Assembly (NCBI RefSeq): GCF_014208105.1
Contig: NZ_JACHMQ010000001.1
Coordinates: 1,984,001 to 2,048,000, forward strand
Direction of reading: 5' to 3'
DNA: 64,000 nt
Origin: Actinomadura coerulea
Lineage (GTDB): Bacteria > Actinomycetota > Actinomycetes > Streptosporangiales > Streptosporangiaceae
Positions 18,580 through 26,776 of this stretch are shown here, piece by piece. Every line of letters begins with the position of its first letter. Position 1 is the stretch's first letter. Position numbers and translations under genes: made by a program. The notes under the pieces were generated by a model. It was not told the DNA's origin, ran no database searches, and saw nothing but the letters and a program-made list of their open reading frames with translations.

Positions 18580-19327
18580 GTCACCGACACCGACACCGAC
18601 ACCGGATCTTATGGCGACGTCACCTTCGGCTTGCTGGAATTGCTGGGCATCTCCTACCGGCCCGCGCTGGCTGACCTGCCCGACCAGAAGGGCTGGCGGA
18701 TCAATCCCGGTGCCGACTACGGGCCGCTGAACACCTTCGCCCGGGGGAAGATCAACCTGCGTCGGGTACGTCGGAACTGGGAGGACATGCTGCGGGTGGT
18801 CGCCTCCATCTACACCGGCACCGTCCGCGCCTACGACGTGGTGACCATGCTCCAGCGCGACGGGCATCCCACCGCGCTCGGCGAGGCCTTCGCCGCCTAC
18901 GGCCGCATCTTCAAGTCGTTGCACATCCTGCAGTTCGTCGACGTGGACGAGACCTACCGCCGCGACATCAAGCACATCCGCAACCTCCAAGAAGGCCGCC
19001 ACGCCCTCGCCCGCAAGATCTGCCACGGCAGGAAAGGGCGAGCTCTACCACCGCTACGAGCGAGGCCTTGAAAACCAGCTCGGCGTCCTGGGCTTGGTCC
19101 TCAACTGCGTCGTGCTGTGGACCACGGTGTACTTGGACGCCGCCGTCCGCCAGCTCAAAGCCCAGGGCTACCCGGTACGCGACGAGGACATGACCCACCT
19201 GTCACCGTTCGTCAACCGGCACCTCGGGGTCCACGGCGCCTACAACTTCGCCCTGCCCGACCTCGCCCCCGACGCCGTCCGCGACCTGCGCGACCCTGAC
19301 ACCGCCGAGGATGACGAGGAGATCTGA
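18580..19327 (+). pseudogene. tnpA: Tn3-family transposase, C-terminal remnant with frameshift
   Basis: Only about 245 residues of the C-terminus of a Tn3-type transposase (normally near 1000) remain. Conserved blocks are TGSYGDVTFGLLELLG, LADLPDQKGWRI, DYGPLNTFARGKINL, RAYDVVTMLQRDG, NLQEGRHALARKI, then LGLVLNCVVLWTTVYLDAA and YNFALPD. The reading frame shifts at about 19033-19039 (aaagggcg): one extra G moves the frame, so the first part ends at 19071 and the rest continues from about 19040 in another frame. It is non-functional and probably belongs with the broken resolvase at 20677. Confidence 0.85.
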
Positions 19328-19364
19328 CCCTCACGGCGGAACAGCGGGTGGCAACGTGGGAGCC

Positions 19365-19583
19365 ATGGAGGAGACTCCGGACTCATCACCAGCGACCTAC
19401 GAGGACCTGCTGCGCCAGCCCCGCCGGATCTACCGGGAGCTGGAGCGATACGACGGGATCACCCGGCGGCGACTCCAGGAGGAGTGGGAGACCGTCGAAG
19501 CCGCGATCTACGTCGCGCTCGACACCACCGAGGACGAGTCTGGCCAGGTGGTAGGACGGGCTGCCCTGGACGCCGCTCAGTAG
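19365..19583 (+). CDS. Small hypothetical protein
   Basis: A 72-residue acidic, mostly helical protein (YEDLLRQPRRIYRELERYDGITRRRLQEEW), with no membrane segment. ATG 19365 follows AACGTGGGAGCC; an in-frame start at 19311 is less likely. It is 37 bases downstream of the transposase relic and may be cargo of the decayed transposon. Family not recognised. Confidence 0.5.
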   Translation: MEETPDSSPATYEDLLRQPRRIYRELERYDGITRRRLQEEWETVEAAIYVALDTTEDESGQVVGRAALDAAQ

Positions 19584-19894
19584 ATCCGGGTGCGATGGAT
19601 CCCGGACGCGAACGCTCCTCCGTCTTAGCCGGGCTCCTGTGAATGTGGGGTAGTGACGAAACGCCGTGACCAGTAGTAGGACAAGGTCCCGTCACTCTCG
19701 AATTCCGCGCCAGCAAGGATCACTTTCCGCGCCGATGGGTGTCGGCGGTGATTCCGGACAGCTGCCGGTTGGTGCCGTGATCGAGCGAAGCGGGTCCGCC
19801 ACTCGTGAGCGGCGGACCCACCATCGACATGCGGGGTCGCCGACCAGGTGAGCATCGGGTCTGGCGAAGCCGTGGCACCCGCTCAGGAGCTTTC
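19584..19894. other. Intergenic stretch with no recognisable gene
   Basis: Short open frames on both strands show no coherent protein features and no ribosome sites. It lies between the small hypothetical gene and the ABM-family gene within the decayed transposon area. Confidence 0.5.
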
Positions 19895-20221
19895 TCAGGC
19901 GGTGGCGCTGAGCGGGGTCAGCCAGTGGATTTCCAGGTCTTCGCGCAGGTACTCCAGGCGGCGCTGCTGGAAGTCGGCGAGTTCGGGGCGTGCGAGGTGG
20001 GCCCGCAGGTCGTCGGCCGATCGCCACAGCTCGTAGAACACCAGCGTGCTCGGGTCGGCCGCGTCGCGGTGGACCTGGTACTGCAGGGAACCCGGCTCGT
20101 CCCGGGTGGGTTCGACGAACGACAGCAGCAGCCGTTCCAGTTCCTCGGCCCGTTCGGGCTTGGGCCGGGCGAAGCCGTAGATGCCGACGGGGCCGCCGGT
20201 CTGAGGTATGACGATTTCCAT
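19895..20221 (-). CDS. Antibiotic biosynthesis monooxygenase (ABM) family protein
   Basis: A 108-residue ferredoxin-like small monooxygenase fold (YGFARPKPERAEELERLL, PGSLQYQVHRD, TLVFYELWRSADDLRAHL). Family members act as cofactor-free monooxygenases on quinols or polyketides, or as heme oxygenases such as IsdG; no specific residues point to one. ATG 20221 is chosen over the longer frame that overlaps the ArsR gene. It is divergent from the ArsR gene at 20280 with an operator dyad between them, forming a regulator-enzyme unit. Confidence 0.85.
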   Translation of the reverse strand: MEIVIPQTGGPVGIYGFARPKPERAEELERLLLSFVEPTRDEPGSLQYQVHRDAADPSTLVFYELWRSADDLRAHLARPELADFQQRRLEYLREDLEIHWLTPLSATA

Positions 20222-20245
20222 ACCTTGGACGTTAGCGGGACGGCA

Positions 20246-20267
20246 AGGTACGATGCAAACCGTACCT
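20246..20267. promoter_or_regulatory. Operator dyad between ABM and ArsR genes
   Basis: AGGTACG and CGTACCT form perfect 7-base arms around an 8-base spacer (atgcaaac). It lies 12 bases before the ArsR start and 25 bases from the ABM start, so an ArsR dimer bound here could repress both genes. Confidence 0.6.
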
Positions 20268-20279
20268 AGGGGGAGTGGC

Positions 20280-20588
20280 ATGGATCTCGGGAAGGTGTTC
20301 GCCGCGCTGGCCGACGACTCGCGACGGCGGGTCGTGGCCGAGCTCGCGGCCGACCCCGGCGGCGGTGAACGCGCCTGCGGCTCTTTCACCCTGCCGGTGA
20401 AGAAGGCCACGCGGACACATCACTTCCGCGTGCTGCGCGAGGCCGGACTGATCGTCCAACGCGACCACGGCAACGGCAGCGCCGTCTCGCTGCCTCGGGC
20501 CGACATCGACGAGCACCTGCCCGGCCTGCTGACGCTCCTGGTCGAGGAACTGACCGCCGGCGACCCGACGGAACGGAACAGGGCCTGA
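20280..20588 (+). CDS. ArsR-family winged-helix regulator
   Basis: A 102-residue regulator of ArsR/SmtB size: LGKVFAALADDSRRRVVAEL, then the recognition helix region TRTHHFRVLREAGLI and a wing ending GSAVSLPRADIDE. A Cys in ERACGSF lies near the recognition helix, but there is no full metal motif, so a non-metal signal such as a reactive species is possible. ATG 20280 follows GGGGGAG. It is divergent from the ABM gene and likely represses it. Confidence 0.85.
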   Translation: MDLGKVFAALADDSRRRVVAELAADPGGGERACGSFTLPVKKATRTHHFRVLREAGLIVQRDHGNGSAVSLPRADIDEHLPGLLTLLVEELTAGDPTERNRA

Positions 20589-20676
20589 GCCCGGCCGCGA
20601 TCCCCGCTCCCCCTGAAGGGGGACGGCCGGAATACGCCAGAAAGGGATCACGGCCAGCGTCGTAGCTGGTTGATCG

Positions 20677-21249
20677 TCAGCGTGGCTCGGTCGGCGGGCC
20701 GTGAATGATGCGGTGGATGGTGGTGCGGCCGACGCTGTACTCGGTGGCCAGGTCGGCGAGGGATACCTCGCCTTCGGCGTAGCGGCGGCGGATGGAGCGC
20801 CGTGCGGGCTCGGGCAGTTTGGGCTGCTTGCCTTTGAGCTTGCCGTTCCTGCGGGCCAGCGCCATGCCCTCGCGGGTGCGCAGATGCCCCGGGTTCGCCT
20901 CGAACTCGGCGACCATCGCCAGGGTCTGCAGGAACAGCCGGCCGAACGGGTCGTTCCAGTCGTAGACCGATCCGCCCAGCCCGAACAGCACGCCCCGGTC
21001 GGATAGGTCGGTGAGGATCTGGTTGGCCTCGGCCATGTTGCGGGCGAACCGGTCGAACTTGGTCACGGTGAACACGCTGGCCGGCCACACCGCCGCCAGG
21101 GCCTGGTCCAGGCCGCCGCGGTTGCGGCGGGTGGTCCCGGAGAAGCCCCGGTCGATGTAGATCCGATCGGCCGGGACACCGAGCGCGAGCAGCTGCTCGG
21201 TCTGGACGACGACGTCCTGCTCGTCGGTGGAGCAGCGGGCGTACCCGAC
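20677..21249 (-). pseudogene. tnpR: Serine resolvase of a Tn3-type transposon, lacking a start codon
   Basis: Translation from 21249 down gives VGYARCSTDEQDVVVQ (catalytic Ser in YARCST), DRGFSGTTRRNRGGL, VTKFDRFARN, and a C-terminal helix-turn-helix (VSLADLATEYSVGRTTIHRII): a full-length resolvase of about 190 residues. However, reading upstream in frame meets a TGA at 21304-21306 with no ATG, GTG or TTG in between; the first usable start is at 21090 inside the catalytic domain. The gene has therefore lost its start, or uses an unrecognised one. It is probably part of the same decayed transposon as the TnpA relic. Confidence 0.75.
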
Positions 21250-21300
21250 CCCGACGGCACCGGGGCCGTGCCGGAAGCTGCGGCGTTCGCGGCGTTCACA

Positions 21301-21438
21301 CGCTCAAGTGTTCCGGATAGCCCCCCGTCACCGGGACAGTTCGCGGAACACCCTTACGGAACACCCCGACCTGGGGCTCCGTCTGGGTCGGCCGGTGTTC
21401 CGGTAGAGGATCCCCTAACGGACACCATCGGAGGTGTC
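21301..21438. repeat. Repeat-rich region upstream of resolvase, possible res site
   Basis: CGGAACACC (21357-21365) and GGTGTTCCG (21394-21402) form a 9-base inverted repeat, extended by CCGAC/GTCGG inside. GACACC/GGTGTC (21421-21426, 21433-21438) form a second one, and GTGTTCCG is directly repeated on the minus strand near 21350. Tn3 res sites lie just upstream of tnpR and have several inverted subsites, so this is a candidate; a transposon end is also possible. Confidence 0.4.
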
Positions 21439-21577
21439 GATTTCCGAAGTGGACTGCACGGATGATCGAGGTCCTCTGCACGAATTCTTGCCGGTGGGCG
21501 GATTTGGTCACCTTCCGAAGGGCGCGGGCAGCGGCATGGGCGGGCGTCTGTGGATGGCACGCATGAGCAGGGCCTGC

Positions 21578-22723
21578 TCACTGCCGATCGCTTTCCTCTC
21601 CGGTCACCGCGTCGTCGCGGTCGACGAGCGTGGCCGTGCCCCTGCGGAGGTCGTGGCTGGCGCCGGGCGCGGCGAACTCCAGCAGCCGGGTGCCTTCGGT
21701 CTCGACCTCGGCGCGCTCGGTGGCGGTCAGCGGCCGGAACGGGTCGATCTCCAGAGTCGCTGATGCTTTGCCCAGGTGGAGTTTCCAGACGCCCGTCACC
21801 TGCCCGTCCACCAGGAAGGTGGCGCGCATCCCGTTGCCTGTCATGACTCGTTTGCGGGCCTCCTCCGAGATCACGCGGGTGCGGTCGGTGTGGGAGGCCA
21901 GCAGGTTGTCGTATTCGGGCAAGAAGCGAACCGGCGCGCGGGCGTCGGCGCCGGGGCGTGGCGCATTCGGCAGGTCGAACAGCTCCACCCCGTGCTCGTC
22001 GCGGAAGACCGCCAGTTGCGGCCTCAGTCTCTCCAGGACGGGACGCAGCCGGGTTCGGCCGGCCCATGTCTGCACGTCGGTGACCGAGGCCGGGCCGAAC
22101 GCGGCGAGGTAGCGCAGCACTATGTGTTCGAAGTCGGCGGCGGGGGCGGGCTCGGCTCCGGTCCAGCCGGCCGCCGTCGCGTACCGGGTGGTGCCGCCGA
22201 CGCCCCAGACGGCGCGTGGCGGTACCTGGACCAGCGGCACCAGGTTGCGCACTACGGTGGCGAGCGCGCGGGGCTCGTGATCGGGCCACCGCTCGTGCAG
22301 CGCCGCCCTGAGCTCCTTGGGGGTGAGGTGCCGTGCGTCGAGCAGCGCCCGGCCGGACTCCGCCACGGCCACACGGTCCAGACCGGTGAGGGGCGTTTTG
22401 AATGCGGTGTCCAGCTCACGGTCGAGCGCGGGCTGCGCCCATGGCCGCAACGAGCGGTAGTCCGCTGTGGTGACCAGGTGGACGGTGCTGCGCATCAGCG
22501 CGACCCGCACCAGGCGGCGCTCGGTCAGCGCGTCCGCCAGGTCGGCGGTGCCGAACTTCCGCAATCTGCTCCAGAGCCCGAAGTAGGGCGCGTACGGCGC
22601 CTGCGCCTGCATGCCGACCAGCCGGGTGACCGCCTCCTCGGCGGTCGCGTCGGCCCGTTCCAGCAGCCGCTGACGGGCCAGCAGGGCTCTCCCCAACTCC
22701 CGTCGCCCCAGCACCTGTGCCAC
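21578..22723 (-). CDS. Winged-helix DNA-binding domain protein (HTH_42 family)
   Basis: A 381-residue cytoplasmic protein of the HTH_42/AlkZ-like family (start GTG 22723 after GGGAGG). Recognisable stretches are RLVGMQAQAPYAPYFGLWSRL, LMRSTVHLVTTADYRSLRPW, FGPASVTDVQTWAG, RFLPEYDNLLASHTDR and FLVDGQVTGVWKL. AlkZ-type members are DNA glycosylases that unhook crosslinks made by natural products; most homologues, including probably this one, are uncharacterised. The QxQ-like motif (MQAQAP) used by AlkZ is present. It is in a leftward run just downstream of the NmrA-like gene. Confidence 0.8.
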   Translation of the reverse strand: MAQVLGRRELGRALLARQRLLERADATAEEAVTRLVGMQAQAPYAPYFGLWSRLRKFGTADLADALTERRLVRVALMRSTVHLVTTADYRSLRPWAQPALDRELDTAFKTPLTGLDRVAVAESGRALLDARHLTPKELRAALHERWPDHEPRALATVVRNLVPLVQVPPRAVWGVGGTTRYATAAGWTGAEPAPAADFEHIVLRYLAAFGPASVTDVQTWAGRTRLRPVLERLRPQLAVFRDEHGVELFDLPNAPRPGADARAPVRFLPEYDNLLASHTDRTRVISEEARKRVMTGNGMRATFLVDGQVTGVWKLHLGKASATLEIDPFRPLTATERAEVETEGTRLLEFAAPGASHDLRRGTATLVDRDDAVTGEESDRQ

Positions 22724-22781
22724 CGTGCCTCCCTTTCCGTCCACATGGCGGGGGCGGCGGATGTCGCCCCCGCCTCGTTGC

Positions 22782-23624
22782 TCAGCCGCCGAAGTCGGCC
22801 CGGTGATCCGCGGCCCACCGGGCGTAGGTCCGCGCGGGTTGCCCGGTGATCTGCTCGATGACGTCGTTGACCGGCGCGGGCTTGCCGACCGCCTGCGCCA
22901 TGAGAGCGAACAGCGCGGCCAGGAACTCGGGGTCCATGAACTGGCTCATCTGCTCCAGGACGGGCTCCGGGTCGAGGTCCTCGACGGTGAGCGGGCGCCC
23001 CAGCGTCTCCCCGAGGATGCGGACCTGCTGTGTCTGGGTCAGCGACTTGGGGCCGGTCAAGTCGTAGGCCCGCCCCGCGTGCCCGCCGCCGATCAGGATC
23101 CGCGCGGCCACCTCGGCGACGTCCCGCTCGTGCACGGCACTGAAGGCCGCTTCGGTGTAAGGCGCGCGAATGACGTCACCGCCCTGGAGCTGCATCGCGA
23201 ACGTCAACGAGTTGATGGCGGGGAACAGCAGCCGCAGGAACGTCCACTCGATTCCGGACGCCTCGACGGCCCGCTCGACGTCGCGGTGGTACTGGGCGAT
23301 CACATCAGGCTGCCGCTCGGCGCCCGGGACGACCGCCCCCGAGGACAGGAACACCAGCCGACGCACCCCGGCCCGGCCCGCAGCCGCCAGCAGCGGAGCG
23401 ACATCCATCCCGTACTGCACAACCAGGAAGGCGGCCTCGACGCCGGCCAACGCCGCCGGCAGCGTCTCGGGCTTGGTCAGATCGGCCCGGACGACGTCGA
23501 CTTCCTGCGGGAGCCCGGCCCGCTCCGGAGTACGGGTCAGCGCCCGCACCGGGGCACCCGCGGCGACCAACTCCTCTACCGCCTGACGTCCGAAGTGAGC
23601 CGTGGCACCGATGACGAGATACAT
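22782..23624 (-). CDS. NmrA-like NAD(P)-binding protein
   Basis: A 280-residue atypical short-chain dehydrogenase fold with the N-terminal loop YLVIGATAHFGRQAVEEL (GxxxxFG variant), then LVFLSSGAV and a Rossmann core. It lacks a YxxxK catalytic pair, which fits NmrA-type redox sensing or quinone reductase roles. ATG 23624 follows AAAGGAA. It is divergent from the WYL regulator at 23804, which probably controls it, and upstream of the HTH_42 gene. Confidence 0.83.
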   Translation of the reverse strand: MYLVIGATAHFGRQAVEELVAAGAPVRALTRTPERAGLPQEVDVVRADLTKPETLPAALAGVEAAFLVVQYGMDVAPLLAAAGRAGVRRLVFLSSGAVVPGAERQPDVIAQYHRDVERAVEASGIEWTFLRLLFPAINSLTFAMQLQGGDVIRAPYTEAAFSAVHERDVAEVAARILIGGGHAGRAYDLTGPKSLTQTQQVRILGETLGRPLTVEDLDPEPVLEQMSQFMDPEFLAALFALMAQAVGKPAPVNDVIEQITGQPARTYARWAADHRADFGG

Positions 23625-23763
23625 GGGATTTCCTTTCGTGTGAATACATGGGGGTCTGAGGGGTCCGCCGACAACCGGCGGCGGATCAGCGCACCTTGCC
23701 GAAGAACTGCCGGATGTCGCCGGCGAGCAGATCGGGGGCATGGTCATCAGCGTAGGATCCATT

Positions 23764-23782
23764 TAGGCAAGGTTCGTTCCTA
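23764..23782. promoter_or_regulatory. Imperfect dyad upstream of WYL regulator gene
   Basis: taggcaaggttcgttccta has TAGG/CCTA ends and partial inner symmetry, 21 bases before the ATG of the WYL gene and within the divergent gap. It is a candidate operator and promoter element. Confidence 0.4.
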
Positions 23783-23803
23783 ATAATCCGGAGGCTCGGA
23801 AGA

Positions 23804-24778
23804 ATGTTGGAAACCTCGGCGCGGCTGCTGCGCCTGCTCTCGCTACTCCAGACGCCCCGCGAGTGGACCGGCGCCGAACTGGCCGAGCGGCTGGCGGTCA
23901 GCACCCGCACCGTCCGCAACGACGTGGAACGCCTGCGAAACCTCGGCTACCCGGTGCACGGCACCCGAGGCGCGGTAGGTGGCTACCGACTCGGCGCCGG
24001 CGCCGCACTGCCGCCCCTGCTGCTCGACGACGAGGAGGCGGTCGCGGTGGCGATCGGGCTCCGCACCGCCGCCGGGGGCACCATCACTGGGGTCGAGGAA
24101 ACCTCGCTGCGCGCACTGGTCAAGCTGGAGCAGGTGCTGCCAGCCCGCCTCCGGCGTCGCGTCGACGCCCTCAAGCAGTACGCCGTAGCAGTGCCGCGGG
24201 ACGACCTGGGCCCGCGGGTAGACGCCGACACGCTGAGCGCCCTCGCGGCCGCCTGCCGGGACCACGAGCGCCTGCGATTCGGCTACCGAAGCCACGACGG
24301 CTCCGAGAGCCGGCGCGAGGTCGAACCGTACCGGCTGGTCAACTGGGGACGCCGGTGGTACCTCGTCGGGTTCGATGTCGAGCGGAGCGACTGGCGGACG
24401 TTCCGGGTGGACCGGCTCCACCCACGCACCCCAACAGGTCCCAGATTCACCCCCCGCGATCTCCCCGAGGACGCCGTCGACCAGGTACGCCGAGGCGTGT
24501 CATCGGCCGGCTGGCGGTACCGGGCCCAGGTCGTCGTACACGCACCGGCCGAACAGCTCGCCGAGCGGATCAACCCCGCCATCGGTACCATCACGTCGGT
24601 CGACGACACCCGCTGTCTCCTGGACACCGGCGCGGACAGCATCGAGGCGCTCGCCGTTCACCTCGGCCTGCTCGGCGCCGACTTCACCGTGACCAAACCC
24701 GCGGAACTCGTCGAACTCGTGCGTGCACTCGCCGGCCGCTACCACCGCGCCACCAAGCCAGGGCCGCAGGAGACCTAG
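23804..24778 (+). CDS. YafY-type WYL-domain transcriptional regulator
   Basis: A 324-residue regulator: N-terminal HTH_11 winged helix (LLRLLSLLQTPREWTGAELAERLAVSTRTVRNDVERL), a central WYL domain with the literal motif RRWYLVGFD near residue 185, and a C-terminal WCX segment. WYL domains sense nucleic acids or small ligands. ATG 23804 is well placed after the AT-rich dyad. It is divergent from the NmrA-like gene, a common arrangement for this family. It resembles the regulator at 45533. Confidence 0.9.
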   Translation: MLETSARLLRLLSLLQTPREWTGAELAERLAVSTRTVRNDVERLRNLGYPVHGTRGAVGGYRLGAGAALPPLLLDDEEAVAVAIGLRTAAGGTITGVEETSLRALVKLEQVLPARLRRRVDALKQYAVAVPRDDLGPRVDADTLSALAAACRDHERLRFGYRSHDGSESRREVEPYRLVNWGRRWYLVGFDVERSDWRTFRVDRLHPRTPTGPRFTPRDLPEDAVDQVRRGVSSAGWRYRAQVVVHAPAEQLAERINPAIGTITSVDDTRCLLDTGADSIEALAVHLGLLGADFTVTKPAELVELVRALAGRYHRATKPGPQET

Positions 24779-25403
24779 GCTAGACGGACGAAGCCGCCCG
24801 CTGCGGCTCCTGCCCCCATGCGGTTGCGCATCCGCTCATCGGCTACTTGGAGTGCGTTGCCAGCGGTGTGGAGCGGCGATGATCCGCTTCGTTGAGCGGC
24901 ACCCATCGTCTTCTGCCAAAGCTCGGCGCGACGGGTGCGGCTCCGTCCGCACCTCACCGTCGGTGCGGCGCGACCGTAACGCAGGCGAGTTCTGCGGGCA
25001 GCCGCGCCGCGCCCGGGCCGCCTCATGCAGATGGGACAGATCCTCCAGCTCTCCGGTCACCACTGCTCGATCACCTCGAACGCCAGTCCATATCCAGGAT
25101 TGAGGAACCTGCCGCCAAAACTCCGGCCACGGAGGAGAACGGAATCCAGGCTCACTCCCCGGCAGAAGGTCCACGCCCCAAGGTGGAGCCCCGCCCGTTG
25201 AGCAGGGCGAACCCTTCAAGATCCATCTCAGCGCCAACGGCTGGCCGCAGGTTCCTCAACCCCGTAGGTAGAGGACGGCCGCGAACTGCCAGCCGATCGT
25301 CGCGCACGCCCAGGCCGGCTCTGCCAGGTTCGCCGAGGTGAGTCGTCGTCCCGAACGAACCGCGCCCAGCGGCACCCGGCCAGTGGGGGATCAGCCGCAG
25401 GGT
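24779..25403. other. 625-base stretch with no recognisable gene
   Basis: Several overlapping short open frames on both strands are Arg/Pro-rich shadows without domains, ribosome sites or consistent start codons. It lies between the WYL gene and the 3' end of the integrase. One side of a mobile element may end here, but no direct repeat or tRNA was found. Confidence 0.5.
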
Positions 25404-26624
25404 TCAGAGCTCTACATCGTCCAGGGCGTTGTTGGCCCAGGCCGATCCGCGGCGCCAGTATCGGAACACCATGGCCAGGCTCGTCCAGCGTCCGTGTTCC
25501 TGGATGGTGGAGGGCGCGGCGCCGGCCTCGGCGGCGGAGGTGGCGGCTCCGGCGCGCAGCCCGTGGAAGGTGTGCGCTGCGGCGTGGTGGAGGTCGGCGC
25601 GGATGGCGGCGTCGCGCACGATGTCGTTGAGGGTCTCGTCGTCGATGCGACCGGTGTTGGGGCCGGGGGCGGCGTAGCCGGGTGTGCCGCCCAGGCGGCC
25701 GTGCTTGTCGATTCCCCGCAGCAGAGGTCCGCTGGTGATGGACGGCTCGGCTTCGGCCAGTCGCGCCACCCAGTCGCGCAGCAGCGTGACGGGGTCGGTT
25801 TGCGGGCGCCTGCCGTGCTTGATGATGACCTCGCTGCCCACCGCGTCCTGGTCGGTCTTGGACCTGCGTACTTTGATGACCAGGCCGCGCGGGGTGAAGG
25901 TCAGGTCCTCGATGTCGAGCGCGGCGACTTCGGAGCGGCGGCCCATCATGGCGAAGCCGAGCACCAGGACGAGCTGGTCGCGTTCGGCGCGCAGCGGATG
26001 GATCCGTCCGGCTTCCGCGGCGTCCCCGATCGCGGTGATCATGGCGCGGAGGGCGGCCACGTCGATCTCAGGGGCGCGCCGCACCCGGTGACGCAGCGCC
26101 GGGTCGGGGTGGGTGGCGCGTTGCCTGCGGTAGGCGCGCAGCGCCATCCGGGCCAGGCGGGGGTCGCAGTCGAGTCCGGCGAGTTTGTGCGCGGACTGCA
26201 CGCAGCTGAGCATCGCGTCGATGCTGCCAGGCGCGGGGGGCTTGCCGTACTGGGTGATGGTGCCGGTCAGGTGGTGGACGTACTCGGCGAGCGTCTCCCG
26301 CGTGGCCGGCAGCGGAGTCCTGCCGTTCAGCTCGCACCAGCGTGTGAAGGTGGCCCAGTGCCGGGCGTAGGCGCGGGTGGTGTTGTCGGCCAGCCCCGCG
26401 GTCACCATCGCCGCGGCCTCGGGGGACAGGGTCCGGTCCGACGCAGCCGCAGCGTCACCTGAGGGGACCGGAAGCCCGGTGAGCGCGTCCGGCCCGAGCG
26501 CGGGCGGGGCGACGCCGGGGAGAACCAGCGTCGCAGTGCTGTCGTCTTCGCGGTCAGACTCACCCGTCGCTGGAGACCGGAAGGGAGAGGTGACGGCGTG
26601 GGCGGCCTGCTGCTCAGTGGTCAC
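25404..26624 (-). CDS. Tyrosine recombinase/integrase
   Basis: A 406-residue site-specific recombinase. Residues about 75-180 form a SAM-like core-binding domain (NTTRAYARHWATFTRWC). The catalytic domain shows the first Arg (MMGRRSEVAAL), Lys (VRRSKTDQD), the box II HGLR (HTFHGLRAGAATSAAEAG), HGRW (QEHGRWTS) and the Tyr nucleophile in FRYWRRG. GTG 26624 is the start. The protein is divergent from the coiled-coil gene across a 152-base gap with a perfect dyad. No tRNA or obvious att core is nearby, so it may be a stand-alone recombinase rather than part of a large island. Confidence 0.9.
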   Translation of the reverse strand: MTTEQQAAHAVTSPFRSPATGESDREDDSTATLVLPGVAPPALGPDALTGLPVPSGDAAAASDRTLSPEAAAMVTAGLADNTTRAYARHWATFTRWCELNGRTPLPATRETLAEYVHHLTGTITQYGKPPAPGSIDAMLSCVQSAHKLAGLDCDPRLARMALRAYRRQRATHPDPALRHRVRRAPEIDVAALRAMITAIGDAAEAGRIHPLRAERDQLVLVLGFAMMGRRSEVAALDIEDLTFTPRGLVIKVRRSKTDQDAVGSEVIIKHGRRPQTDPVTLLRDWVARLAEAEPSITSGPLLRGIDKHGRLGGTPGYAAPGPNTGRIDDETLNDIVRDAAIRADLHHAAAHTFHGLRAGAATSAAEAGAAPSTIQEHGRWTSLAMVFRYWRRGSAWANNALDDVEL

Positions 26625-26655
26625 GAGGTGATCATAGGCGGCTCGGGCACGCCTT

Positions 26656-26684
26656 GTTAGGGTTAAGTATCCCTTAACCCTAAC
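26656..26684. promoter_or_regulatory. Perfect 12-base-arm dyad between integrase and coiled-coil gene
   Basis: GTTAGGGTTAAG and CTTAACCCTAAC flank TATCC, with all 12 pairs perfect. It lies 32 bases upstream of the integrase start and 92 bases before the coiled-coil start, in a locally AT-rich gap. It could be an operator for both genes or a recombinase binding site (crossover or arm site). Symmetry and size fit either. Confidence 0.6.
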
Positions 26685-26704
26685 CAGATAGAGTCACATC
26701 TTCA

Positions 26705-26718
26705 GGTTTCGAGAAACC
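26705..26718. promoter_or_regulatory. Second dyad in the integrase/coiled-coil gap
   Basis: ggtttcgagaaacc has perfect 6-base arms around GA; GGTTTC recurs at 26734-26739. Lying 59 bases before the coiled-coil start, it is a candidate operator half of the same divergent control region. Confidence 0.45.
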
Positions 26719-26776
26719 ATGAAACTGAATCGCGGTTTCGCGGAAATCGCCCCGCGAACCCTGTCATGATGATGAG

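Noticed and set aside
18360..18602. Minus-strand frame ending in HAFRALRLLARQRA as a gene
   Set aside because: Only the last 40 codons look protein-like; there is no credible start and no family, so it is at most a remnant.
24836..25237. Minus-strand frame of 133 codons
   Set aside because: No recognisable fold, no ribosome site, and overlapping frames of equal quality on the other strand.
26656..26684. TTAGGG/CCCTAA as telomere-like repeat
   Set aside because: It occurs once as a dyad, not as an array, and actinomycete telomeres are not of this type.
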